Of a stretch of 64,000 bases of DNA, positions 1 to 8,196 are shown one piece after another. The stretch is from Bacteroidia bacterium. Lineage in GTDB: Bacteria > Bacteroidota > Bacteroidia > UKL13-3. Location of the stretch: the NCBI GenBank assembly GCA_021740845.1, contig JAIOYZ010000021.1, positions 1-64,000 of the forward strand, written 5' to 3'. A model generated the notes under the pieces. That model ran no database searches, had not been told where the DNA came from, and was given only the letters and a program-made list of their open reading frames with translations. The translations under genes and the position numbers were made by a program. Within the stretch, counting starts at the first letter, position 1; each line of letters opens with the position of its first letter.

Positions 1-140
1 ATTACAGCCTCGCAGAGAACTATATGCGGCTTCATCGGAACTAACTTTAAGGAAACCGCCGTACACGCAAGTACATACGGTGGTGTGAGAGGACGGCAAA
101 GAGAATTTATTTAAATTATCTTTGCCTCCTACTTAATTTA
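1..140 (+). mobile_element. Probable 3' end of a group II intron
   Basis: No coding frame is apparent. Around 54-84 there is a hairpin with arms like ACCGCCGT and ACGGTGGT around a short inner GTAC/GTAC stem, followed by GTGTGAGAGG. This resembles the domain V region and tail that follow the reverse-transcriptase gene in group II introns of Bacteroidota. A perfect 8-bp inverted repeat (GGCAAAGA 95-102, TCTTTGCC 119-126) would form the last stem. The reverse-transcriptase gene would lie to the left, outside the window. Identification rests on remembered family appearance, so it is tentative. Confidence 0.45.
117..124 (+). promoter_or_regulatory. Candidate -7 box for the haem lipoprotein gene
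   Basis: TATCTTTG matches the Bacteroidota -7 consensus TAnnTTTG and ends 22 bases before the ATG at 147. It overlaps the right arm of the terminal stem of the putative intron, so the intron end may supply the promoter. No clear -33 TTTG is seen. Confidence 0.4.
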
Positions 141-146
141 TACCAA

Positions 147-614
147 ATGAGAAACAAATTAGTTATCCTTTCTATTTTTTTCTTGAGCATAATTATTTTT
201 CAAGCATGCCAAGAAAATACCAAACCACAAACAGAAACACCTAAGCCAAAAGATTCTACAGAAGCTTGTGTGCCCATAAAAGACCCTAATAACCCAAAGC
301 CAATGGCATTGATGATGCGTTTAATGGCTGCCAATGCCGACAGTATGCGGTCCCAATTATTACGAGGCGAAACATTAGATTCTAATCAATATGCCTTTAT
401 TAAATTTTATTTGGTTGAACCTACAGATCCCAATGTTTTAGAGCCACAATTTTTTGAAAATGCCCGCATGTTTCAATCTTCCTACCACGAATTATTCAAG
501 CATCCCAAGGAGCAAAAGAAGTATTACAATTTGATGATTAATGCTTGTATTAATTGCCATGAAAGCTATTGCAGTGGTCCTTTAAAACGCATCAGAAAGT
601 TTCCTATTGAATAG
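147..614 (+). CDS. Small cytochrome c-like lipoprotein
   Basis: This 155-residue protein has a hydrophobic signal segment and a lipobox-like FQAC with the lipidated Cys at residue 21, so it is probably anchored in a membrane and faces the periplasm or outside. A single haem c attachment motif, CINCH, lies near the C terminus (residues about 134-138), followed by another Cys. The middle is polar and unrecognised. The haem position near the end recalls cytochrome c-prime-like proteins, but the fold cannot be assigned. Likely role: electron transfer. It is followed by another exported protein with a haem motif. Confidence 0.7.
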   Translation: MRNKLVILSIFFLSIIIFQACQENTKPQTETPKPKDSTEACVPIKDPNNPKPMALMMRLMAANADSMRSQLLRGETLDSNQYAFIKFYLVEPTDPNVLEPQFFENARMFQSSYHELFKHPKEQKKYYNLMINACINCHESYCSGPLKRIRKFPIE

Positions 615-715
615 GAAAATATGACACATATTTTTTGTTTGTATATACATCTATTTTGTATATTTGATTGAGAAGCAGTAATAATGTTGCCTCTTAACCT
701 ATTAAAACCTAAAAT

Positions 716-1828
716 ATGAAAAAAAACTTTACTACATCTTTTGTTAAAAAACTCTTTGCTATAAGCTGCATGCTTTTGGTTGGAGAGTCTGTTTTTACTT
801 ATTCCTCTGGGCCACCTTCAGGGTATTCTAATGCACCGGGTGATGCAAATTGCACTTCTTGCCATTCTGATTATTCTGCTGTTACGAGTGGAACCACTTG
901 GGGAAATATTACCTTAACCAGAGCAGGTGGGTTATCCAATGCAGCAGCAAATTCTGCAAATGCGATGACCCTAAGTTTTAGTTCTTCTACAAGTACTTTA
1001 TTTGGTTTTCAATTAATTGCTTTGCCTTCTTCTGCAACAAGTTCTAGTGCTTCTGTGGGAACCTTTTCTGTTGGCAGCTCTTCCGATGTTCAAACTACTT
1101 CTTCCACATCACCAAATCGTATTTATTTAGAGCATACCTCTGCTGGTTCCGCTGCTAGTTCTGGTTCTAAATCTTGGAATTTCAATTGGCAAACACCAAC
1201 TGGATTTACAGGTGGTACCACTTTTTATGTGGTAGTAAATGAGGCTGATGGAAATACTTCCTCTACTGGTGATTATATTTATTTGAAGACATTTACGGCT
1301 ACAGTTTTGCCTGTAACTTGGCTAGATTTTAGCGCTAAAGAAATAGATGGAGAGGTTCAATTAAATTGGAGTACTGCTCAAGAAATAAACAACCAAAAGT
1401 TTGAGATTGAACAAAGTTTTGATGGTGAACATTTTCTAAATATTGGAGAAATAGAAGGTAAAGGAAATAAGGAAACAAAATCATTCTATGTTTTCAGAAC
1501 AGCATTAAATTCTGTTAAGACTTTCTATAGGATCAAACAAATCGACTTTGATGGAAAAGAGTCGTATTCAACTATTGTTAGTTATTTACATAACAATATG
1601 CTTGAACCAAATTTATTTGTAGATGCTGTAAATAAAAAGTTGTTATTTTCTGAACCGCAAAGTATTGAAAGGGTGCGTGTATTTAGTGTAGGTGGAAGTT
1701 TAATTCAAGATAATCCTAATTGGAAGGGAAATTCACTTTCTATGGATGGAATGAATACCGGATTATACTTAATTGAAGTAACTGGGAATTCTGGTAAGCA
1801 ATGGATGAAAAAGGTGCTTTACCAATAA
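716..1828 (+). CDS. Secreted choice-of-anchor V-like protein with haem motif and T9SS sorting domain
   Basis: The 370-residue product begins with a signal peptide. Just after it comes a GPPSGYSNAPGD segment and a CTSCH motif (residues 46-50), the arrangement seen in Bacteroidota proteins annotated choice-of-anchor V, which resemble Reeler-like domains. The middle is Ser/Thr-rich and probably beta-sandwich. Residues about 195-290 resemble the common linker found before sorting domains, and the last 70 or so residues, with MNTGLYLIEV and a basic end, look like a type A T9SS sorting domain. It is expected at the cell surface. A haem-attachment motif on a T9SS cargo is notable. Confidence 0.7.
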   Translation: MKKNFTTSFVKKLFAISCMLLVGESVFTYSSGPPSGYSNAPGDANCTSCHSDYSAVTSGTTWGNITLTRAGGLSNAAANSANAMTLSFSSSTSTLFGFQLIALPSSATSSSASVGTFSVGSSSDVQTTSSTSPNRIYLEHTSAGSAASSGSKSWNFNWQTPTGFTGGTTFYVVVNEADGNTSSTGDYIYLKTFTATVLPVTWLDFSAKEIDGEVQLNWSTAQEINNQKFEIEQSFDGEHFLNIGEIEGKGNKETKSFYVFRTALNSVKTFYRIKQIDFDGKESYSTIVSYLHNNMLEPNLFVDAVNKKLLFSEPQSIERVRVFSVGGSLIQDNPNWKGNSLSMDGMNTGLYLIEVTGNSGKQWMKKVLYQ

Positions 1829-1834
1829 CAAAAA

Positions 1835-1864
1835 AAAGAGGCTGATTTGATTATCAGCCTCTTT
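1835..1864. terminator. Bidirectional terminator
   Basis: Twelve-bp perfect stem AAAGAGGCTGAT / ATCAGCCTCTTT with a 6-base loop, flanked by an A run on the left and a T run on the right. It lies between convergent genes (the haem T9SS protein and pdhB) and can serve both. Confidence 0.9.
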
Positions 1865-1867
1865 TTT

Positions 1868-2845
1868 TTATCTATAAAGAACTTCTTTTATTGCTTTTAC
1901 GGTTCGTTCTACATTTGGTAAAAACTCTTGTACAAATGTTGGAGCATAACCCAATGGCGTGTCTTGGGTACAAATTCTTCTTATTGGCGCATCCAAATAA
2001 TCAAAGGCATTTTTCTGAACCATATAGGTAATCTCTGTAGAAATAGATGCCAATGGCCAAGCTTCTTCCACAATTACCAAACGGTTAGTTTTCTTTACAC
2101 TCTTAATTACAGTATCGTAATCAATCGGACGAACACTCATTAAATCTATTACTTCGCAGCTGATGCCTTCTTTTGCTAATTCTTCTCCAGTAGCTAATGC
2201 CACTTTCATTATTTTACCAAAAGAAACTATGGTGACATCGGTTCCTTCTCTTTTAATATCTGCAACACCAATTGGAATTAAATATTCTTCTTCAGGAACT
2301 TCTCCTTTGTCGCCATACATCTGCTCGCTTTCCATAAAAATAACTGGGTCGTTATCGCGGATAGCAGTTTTTAATAATCCTTTAGCATCTCTAGGGTTAG
2401 AAGGAACTACAACTTTTAAACCCGGGCAATTGGCAAACCAATTTTCAAAGGCTTGGCTATGTTGTGCTCCTAATTGGCCAGCACTTCCTGTTGGGCCTCT
2501 AAAAACCATTGGAATATTAAATTGACCACCACTCATTTGATACATTTTTGCAGCAGCATTTATTACTTGGTCAATAGCAACCAATGAGAAATTGAAAGTC
2601 ATAAATTCAATAACAGGTCTAAGACCATTCATAGCAGCACCAACGCCAATACCAGCAAAGCCTAATTCGGCAATTGGAGTATCAATTACTCTTTTAGCGC
2701 CAAATTCATCTAACATTCCTTGACTAACTTTATAAGCACCGTTGTATTCAGCAACTTCCTCGCCCATCAAGAAAACGTTTGGATCTAAACGCATTTCCTC
2801 CGAAAGGGCTTCTCTTAATGCTTCTCTAAATTGAATTACTCTCAT
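1868..2845 (-). CDS. pdhB: Pyruvate dehydrogenase E1 component, beta subunit
   Basis: The 325-residue product matches the E1-beta family over its whole length: N-terminal MRVIQFREAL, GEEVAEYNGAYKVSQG, the RVIDTPIAE segment, FRGPTG, and the C-terminal transketolase domain with VIDLMSVRPID. With E1-alpha and thiamine diphosphate it decarboxylates pyruvate and transfers the acetyl group to E2. The alpha subunit is not adjacent; the gene stands alone, with its own promoter and terminator. A branched-chain 2-oxoacid E1-beta is the main alternative, but the size and motifs fit pyruvate dehydrogenase better. Confidence 0.9.
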   Translation of the reverse strand: MRVIQFREALREALSEEMRLDPNVFLMGEEVAEYNGAYKVSQGMLDEFGAKRVIDTPIAELGFAGIGVGAAMNGLRPVIEFMTFNFSLVAIDQVINAAAKMYQMSGGQFNIPMVFRGPTGSAGQLGAQHSQAFENWFANCPGLKVVVPSNPRDAKGLLKTAIRDNDPVIFMESEQMYGDKGEVPEEEYLIPIGVADIKREGTDVTIVSFGKIMKVALATGEELAKEGISCEVIDLMSVRPIDYDTVIKSVKKTNRLVIVEEAWPLASISTEITYMVQKNAFDYLDAPIRRICTQDTPLGYAPTFVQEFLPNVERTVKAIKEVLYR

Positions 2846-2865
2846 ATGTATTTTTTATGGAGTTG

Positions 2866-2895
2866 CAAAAATAACAAGCTTTGGCTGATATCAAA
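2866..2895 (-). promoter_or_regulatory. pdhB promoter
   Basis: Read on the minus strand: TTTG (2892-2895), an 18-base spacer, then TATTTTTG (2866-2873). This is the Bacteroidota -33/-7 pattern, about 20 bases upstream of the pdhB ATG. Confidence 0.6.
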
Positions 2896-3029
2896 GTTTG
2901 TAATAAAAAATAGCAAGATTTGACGGAATGGCTAATTAAAAAGCTGGATTTTATTAAAACTAGCCTTTAATATTTAAGTTGACATTAAGTTTTCTAGAAT
3001 TAAATTTACATGCCATAGCTGCTATTATT

Positions 3030-4979
3030 ATGAAACCTAAATTGAAAATTAAACTACTCCTAATAATTTTCCTTTCTCCTATTTATTTATTTGCCACCCA
3101 TATAATTGGTGGAATGATGGAGCTGAATTGGATAGAGGGTGACAATTACCAACTAAATGTTCGGGTAATAAGGGATTGTAATTCTGGCAGTCCAAATGCC
3201 TATTTCGATAATACAATTTCGGTTGGTATTTTTGAAAAAGGGACAGATTCGTTAATTAGTAATTTTATTCTATCCTTTAGTAAATCCAATGATGATACCC
3301 TGAAAATTGAAGGAATTTGTGCTAAAAAATATTCCATTTGTTCTCAAATTGGCACCTACTCCAAGATAATTATTTTAGATTCTGCTGTCTTTAATAGCGA
3401 GAATGGCTATTATTTAAGTTCGCAACGTTGTTGTCGCAACGGTTCAATTTCTAATATAATAAATCCTGGAGATGCAGGTTTTTGTATTTATGCTGAGGTT
3501 CCAAAATCTCAAATAAGAAATAGAACTCCACACTATACCAATAAGCCTTTTTTGCTAGTAAATAAATCTTTCCCATTTACCTTTAATTTAGGAATTATAG
3601 ATGAGGATAAGGATAGTTTGAAATATTCCTTTGTTACTCCACTTAATGGTTTGTTAGATAAAAACAATCCATATTCTATTAATCCAATGGCAGGTCCTTA
3701 TCCCTTAGTCGGTTTTGGTATGGGTTACTCATTAGGTAATCTTTTGGGGAGCACTCAGCCCTTGCGAATAGATTCAACCACTGGTTTAATTTCTGGCTTA
3801 CCCGATAAGGAGGGCCGTTTCCTTGTGTGCATTTTGGTGGAAGAATTTAGGGCAGGGAAAAAAATTGGAGAAGTGAGGTTGGAGTTGGAAATTTATGTGT
3901 TTAGTAGTTCAAAACCGGCCCCAACAATGCTATTTACAGATGCCTCAAATACGGAAGTTTTAGGTGATTCAATTACCATGCATACTCCCGATTTATTTTC
4001 ATTTACCGCTTTAGGAAGTACAAGTTCTGATTCAATTTTTCTGGAAATAGAAATACCCGATTCACTTGTTTCCAAATTCCCAACCAAACCAATTTATTCA
4101 ACATTGACATTTGGTAAGAAAAATTGTTCAAGTAAATTTCAATGGCAAACCTATTGTGGCATGGATTCCATTCTAACTAAAATTCCAATTAAGATAATTG
4201 CCTACGATAATGATTGTCCTGTACCCATGAAAAATAGTAAAACGGTTTGGTTAAACATATCCAATTTGCCAGAATTGAAAGGTCCATCTGGCGTTTGTAT
4301 GGGCGCGCAGAATGTTGAATTTTCACTGCCAGAAAATTTATCGTCTAATTCTTATGTATGGACTTTGCCTTTTCAAATACTAGGTTCAAGCAACTCTAAT
4401 AAGATTAATACAAGTATTGCTAATTCCATATTTAATGGTGAGATTTCTGTGTATGGAAAAAATACTTGTGGCGCCAATGTTAGAGTTGTGCATCCAGTTG
4501 CTTCTACCTCCAAACCTAACAAGCCAGTATTATCTTTATGGGGAGCCTCGATTTATTCTAGTTCTCAAGTTGCCAACCAATGGTTCAGAAACGATACTCT
4601 TATTATAGGAGCCAACAAGAATTACTATGAAATTAAAAGCAATGGGCGCTACCATGCAATAGTAAATTGGAATGGTTGCAAATCTGATCCTTCATCTGCA
4701 ATTGATATTGACTTTATATATAATGGAGGTGCGGAAATTGAAGCTAATATAGAATTCCAAGTTTATCCAAATCCTTTTTCAAATAGCTTGTCAATTGATT
4801 ACAGTGGTGCTGATAAGAATGCTCAATATTCACTTTTTGCAAGTGATGGAATGCTTTTAGAAACGGGGATATTATTCCAAAAAACATATTTGAAAACGGA
4901 TGATTTTTCTTCTGGTGTCTATTTTTTGCATTTTCAAACCAATAAAGGCAATTACCATTTGAAAGTGATTAAAGAATAA
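3030..4979 (+). CDS. Large T9SS-secreted surface protein
   Basis: The frame is open from 2979, but the ATG at 3030 puts a typical signal peptide (MKPKLKIKLLLIIF) at the N terminus, giving 649 residues. Right after it comes ATHIIGGMMELNW and RDCNSGS, a signature of large Bacteroidota adhesin-like or gliding-associated surface proteins. Several Ig-like or PKD-like beta domains probably follow (for example GPSGVCMGAQNVEFS). The end, with VYPNPFSNSLSIDY and a basic VIKE terminus, is a type A T9SS sorting domain. Function unknown; probably a cell-surface protein. Confidence 0.75.
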   Translation: MKPKLKIKLLLIIFLSPIYLFATHIIGGMMELNWIEGDNYQLNVRVIRDCNSGSPNAYFDNTISVGIFEKGTDSLISNFILSFSKSNDDTLKIEGICAKKYSICSQIGTYSKIIILDSAVFNSENGYYLSSQRCCRNGSISNIINPGDAGFCIYAEVPKSQIRNRTPHYTNKPFLLVNKSFPFTFNLGIIDEDKDSLKYSFVTPLNGLLDKNNPYSINPMAGPYPLVGFGMGYSLGNLLGSTQPLRIDSTTGLISGLPDKEGRFLVCILVEEFRAGKKIGEVRLELEIYVFSSSKPAPTMLFTDASNTEVLGDSITMHTPDLFSFTALGSTSSDSIFLEIEIPDSLVSKFPTKPIYSTLTFGKKNCSSKFQWQTYCGMDSILTKIPIKIIAYDNDCPVPMKNSKTVWLNISNLPELKGPSGVCMGAQNVEFSLPENLSSNSYVWTLPFQILGSSNSNKINTSIANSIFNGEISVYGKNTCGANVRVVHPVASTSKPNKPVLSLWGASIYSSSQVANQWFRNDTLIIGANKNYYEIKSNGRYHAIVNWNGCKSDPSSAIDIDFIYNGGAEIEANIEFQVYPNPFSNSLSIDYSGADKNAQYSLFASDGMLLETGILFQKTYLKTDDFSSGVYFLHFQTNKGNYHLKVIKE

Positions 4980-5099
4980 GTCTCAGTATTTCAGGCTTAT
5001 GTGATTTTATTTAAGTACTAGTTTTGAAAAAAATGCTAAAATTTCCATCAATGTTAATTTAATGTTAACATAGTATTGTAAAATTATTATCTTTGATAT

Positions 5100-6284
5100 G
5101 TGATTCAAAGAAAGCAAATATTCATATGGTTGTCAGGTAAGTATAAATTAATTATTTTCCTGCTACTTCTTGTTACTGCTGCTTCAACTTCAAAAAGTGA
5201 GTGCCTTTCCAATGAGTTTCATCTCGATTTATATGGCCATCCTTTAAAATTTTCAGGTGCAAATTTTGGTTCAAGCCTTTCCGTTCCATATACAAAAGAA
5301 AAGATTAATAAGTATTTAAATGGTTTGGATCAAACCGAAATTGCCAGCTATGTTTCTCAAATGGATATCTATTCTGCTCAATTTGGTATGGATGATATGG
5401 CCTATTTGCTCCTTACAAAAAAATTGAGTTTAGTATTAGGAACAAATTTGAATTCCTCGAAATTGCTTCAATACAAATTATTAAAAGCTAAAGGCTATAA
5501 TTTAATTTTAGGCTACTCAGAAAACCAACTTACCGATTATGCATATTTAGGCTTTAATGTTCTTAATTGTACTTATGTAAGTCACCAAGGTTTAACCTAT
5601 ACTGATATATCTTTCGATCAAAAATTGGAACCTTGTAATGAGGAGTTATTTGAGTCTGCCAAAGGTGGTAGAGCCATTCTTATAAATGATAAAAGGGCTC
5701 CTTTCTATGATGCTAAAAGATCATCTTATAGTTATTATTTTGAGTTTGATGGCAAAGTGTATTTTTTTAATGGCACTTTAAATCAATCCTTAGCAGAGTA
5801 CTATAGAGAATTGCCAGATATTGAGTTTGGTTCTATTTATCAAAATTACCAATTATCTGATATAGCAAAGGGTGAATTAATTGCTGATTTAAAAGATGCA
5901 ATGGCAGGAATGTATTCTTCTAAACAAATTGATTTCTTGCTAACATTTACTCAAGAAGCCATTCCTTACAAAACAGATTTGTTGAACGTTGGAAAAGAAA
6001 AATTTGCCTTCCCGGAAGAAGTATTATTCAACCAATATGGCGACTGTGAGGATAAGTCGGTATTATTTGCCTATTTGGCAAAAGAGGTTTTGCAATTGCC
6101 TTCTCTTGCTTTAATTTATTTTCATCAAAATCACTTAAATGTGGCTGTTGCCATTAGCGATAAATCTGGATACAACTTTATCTACAACAACCAAAAATAC
6201 TTGGTTTGCGAGCCTTCTGGAATTGGCTTTGCTCCTGGCGATAATATCTATGATGTTAATAAAGCCAGTATTGTAAACTGGTAA
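5100..6284 (+). CDS. Exported protein with transglutaminase-like domain
   Basis: The product is 394 residues if started at the GTG at 5100; a TTG at 5130 would give a neater signal peptide (SGKYKLIIFLLLLV). A TATCTTTG box at 5088-5095 sits almost on the GTG. The C-terminal third carries the papain-like transglutaminase pattern: YGDCEDKSVLFAYL with the candidate catalytic Cys, then HLNVAVA with the candidate His, then VCEPSG. The N-terminal two thirds are unrecognised. Such domains in Bacteroidota act as proteases or are inactive binding modules. It ends one base before the convergent SDR gene. Confidence 0.6.
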   Translation: MIQRKQIFIWLSGKYKLIIFLLLLVTAASTSKSECLSNEFHLDLYGHPLKFSGANFGSSLSVPYTKEKINKYLNGLDQTEIASYVSQMDIYSAQFGMDDMAYLLLTKKLSLVLGTNLNSSKLLQYKLLKAKGYNLILGYSENQLTDYAYLGFNVLNCTYVSHQGLTYTDISFDQKLEPCNEELFESAKGGRAILINDKRAPFYDAKRSSYSYYFEFDGKVYFFNGTLNQSLAEYYRELPDIEFGSIYQNYQLSDIAKGELIADLKDAMAGMYSSKQIDFLLTFTQEAIPYKTDLLNVGKEKFAFPEEVLFNQYGDCEDKSVLFAYLAKEVLQLPSLALIYFHQNHLNVAVAISDKSGYNFIYNNQKYLVCEPSGIGFAPGDNIYDVNKASIVNW

Positions 6285-6986
6285 TTATTTTTTTGGTCCA
6301 CGCACTTGCAATGGCCGTATTTCCAAATTCACTGTATGAATATTTTGAGGCATTTCTAAGGCTTGCACCATTAATAACGCAACGTCTTCGGGCATAAGCA
6401 TATAATCGTGTGGTTGTATGCCCGGACTATTTCTAAAGAAATCTGTTTTGGTAGAACCTGGATAAACGCAGGTTACTTTGACTCCAAAATCTCTCACTTC
6501 TTTAAACAAAGATTCACTCAATCCTTTTACAGCCCATTTGGTAGCACAATAGCCGCTAACCATTGCCATTCCTTCAAGTGCAGCTGTAGATGCAATATTA
6601 ATTATATGCCCAAAACCGTCCTTTTTCATTTGCGGCAATACTTGCTTTATGCAATAAAACATACCATTGATATTGGTTTGAAACATCTCATCCCATTGGC
6701 TTTCTGGCATATCTTCTAAATAACCAAAATATCCTAAGCCAGCATTGTTTATCAAGCCATGAATTTCTGTTTTTGTTTCGTATATTTTAGTAAAGGAGGT
6801 TTGAACCGATTGGCTGTTTCTGACATCACAATTAATAAAATGAAAATTAGGATGCTTAAAATCTTCTGCTTGGTTTCTACCCAATCCAAAAACAATGGCG
6901 CCTTTTGCTATTAGTTGTTTGGCCAACGCTAAACCAATTCCTTTGCTAACACCCGTAATAACTATTGTTTTGTTATTTAATTCCAT
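6285..6986 (-). CDS. Short-chain dehydrogenase/reductase
   Basis: The 233-residue product is a classical SDR. It has the nucleotide-binding TGVSKGIG (residues 11-18), NNAG, an active-site Ser in NIASTAA, and YCATK with the catalytic Tyr and Lys, followed by VYPGSTKTDFF. It is expected to be a cytosolic NAD(P)-dependent oxidoreductase of unknown substrate. It follows the downstream T9SS protein gene on the same strand by only 2 bases, so the two may be cotranscribed. A GGTTTGAACC copy at 6798 lies in the gene and encodes SVQTS. Confidence 0.85.
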   Translation of the reverse strand: MELNNKTIVITGVSKGIGLALAKQLIAKGAIVFGLGRNQAEDFKHPNFHFINCDVRNSQSVQTSFTKIYETKTEIHGLINNAGLGYFGYLEDMPESQWDEMFQTNINGMFYCIKQVLPQMKKDGFGHIINIASTAALEGMAMVSGYCATKWAVKGLSESLFKEVRDFGVKVTCVYPGSTKTDFFRNSPGIQPHDYMLMPEDVALLMVQALEMPQNIHTVNLEIRPLQVRGPKK

Positions 6987-6988
6987 TC

Positions 6989-8116
6989 TTATTCTTTAAT
7001 AAATTTGACTTGGTTCAAACCAAATGCTCGTATAAAATAAATCCCATTTGGCAAATCTCTCACATCTATTTCTAGGTTTGAACCAAAACTCATTTCAATA
7101 GTTTTTAGGTTCAAACCGAAACAATTGATAATTTCTAGAGTAACATGCTCTGCTTGAAAATAGTTTGGCAATTCTAGTATTAATTTATCACTTACTGGAT
7201 TTGGATGGTATTGGAGATTTACCTTTTTTTTTTCATTTAATCCTGTTGGTTGGTAGTTTGGGATTGCTACTCTAAAAAAACCTGTTGGCCCTAGCACACT
7301 GCTTTCTTGTGTAAATAAAATGGAATTGGCATTTTCAAAAAAGTATCCTTCCTTTTGGGTTAAGGTAGGGTAGCTTAAAACCTGACTATTTCCTTTAAAA
7401 AAGTTATGGCCAGTAAAGTTGCTAAACACCCATATTTTCTCGTAGCCACCCATTATCATTTTGTTGGCATTTGGGTAAATGGCAGCTCCTGTTACAGAGG
7501 AGTTAAAATAAGAACCTGTTCCCGTATAAACACTATCAATTAATTTGGCAACGAGGGTAGAACTTTTGGCTGGCAATTGATAGCATTTGGTATAACCAGA
7601 GTAGGGGTTACTTCTATTTTTGCTAAACAAATACAAGGAATCATTATACCAAAAGAAGCCTTCTAAATCAAAATTTTGATTGGCAACTGCTGGTGGAAAT
7701 TCCTTTTGGTCTGAATACGTAAAACTAGTTACAGAAGCCACCACAGAGTCTTTTGTAAAGGTATTTGGACTTGCAATTTTATAGATTCTAAGGTTCTGTC
7801 TGCTATTGTCGTTATTGCCAAAATCTCCCACCCAAATATTTCCTATGGCATCCATGGTAATATCTTCCCAATCTATATTGGTGGCATTGGTAATTCTTAT
7901 TCTCCTATTAATGGTTCCCGAGCTATCAAAAACATAAATGATAGGCTCATTACCGCTATCGTTGTGGGTTAGAAATTTGTTAGGTCCAATTTTTATGAGG
8001 CCAGAAGTTTCATTCAGTTCTTCGGGTAAATCACAAATCTTATTGGGTGAAATGGTTTGCGATTGTGCATTCATGAATCCAAGTAGGACAGAAAAGAGGA
8101 ATAAGAATCTTTTCAT
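6989..8116 (-). CDS. T9SS-secreted propeller-like protein
   Basis: The 375-residue product has a signal peptide (MKRFLFLFSVLLGF), then repeated WEDITMDAIGNIWVGDFGNN-like and YLFSKN segments that suggest a beta-propeller, and a type A T9SS sorting domain over about the last 75 residues (YHPNPVSDKLILEL to a basic VKFIKE end). Enzymatic role unknown. Three copies of the GGTTCAAACC-family motif (7012, 7075, 7108) crowd into the sequence coding the sorting domain, where they encode FGLNQ, GSNLE and FGLNL. Confidence 0.7.
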   Translation of the reverse strand: MKRFLFLFSVLLGFMNAQSQTISPNKICDLPEELNETSGLIKIGPNKFLTHNDSGNEPIIYVFDSSGTINRRIRITNATNIDWEDITMDAIGNIWVGDFGNNDNSRQNLRIYKIASPNTFTKDSVVASVTSFTYSDQKEFPPAVANQNFDLEGFFWYNDSLYLFSKNRSNPYSGYTKCYQLPAKSSTLVAKLIDSVYTGTGSYFNSSVTGAAIYPNANKMIMGGYEKIWVFSNFTGHNFFKGNSQVLSYPTLTQKEGYFFENANSILFTQESSVLGPTGFFRVAIPNYQPTGLNEKKKVNLQYHPNPVSDKLILELPNYFQAEHVTLEIINCFGLNLKTIEMSFGSNLEIDVRDLPNGIYFIRAFGLNQVKFIKE

Positions 8117-8162
8117 AATTTTAGGTTTGGGTCAGTAAAAATAGGCTAGAATTTTAGAAATA

Positions 8163-8190
8163 AAAAAGGGAGCTTTTGGCTCCCTTTTTT
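8163..8190 (-). terminator. Terminator after the M16 peptidase gene
   Basis: Stem AAAAAAGGGAGC / GCTCCCTTTTTT with a short loop, immediately beyond the stop of the minus-strand peptidase gene. Confidence 0.85.
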
Positions 8191-8196
8191 ATTGAA

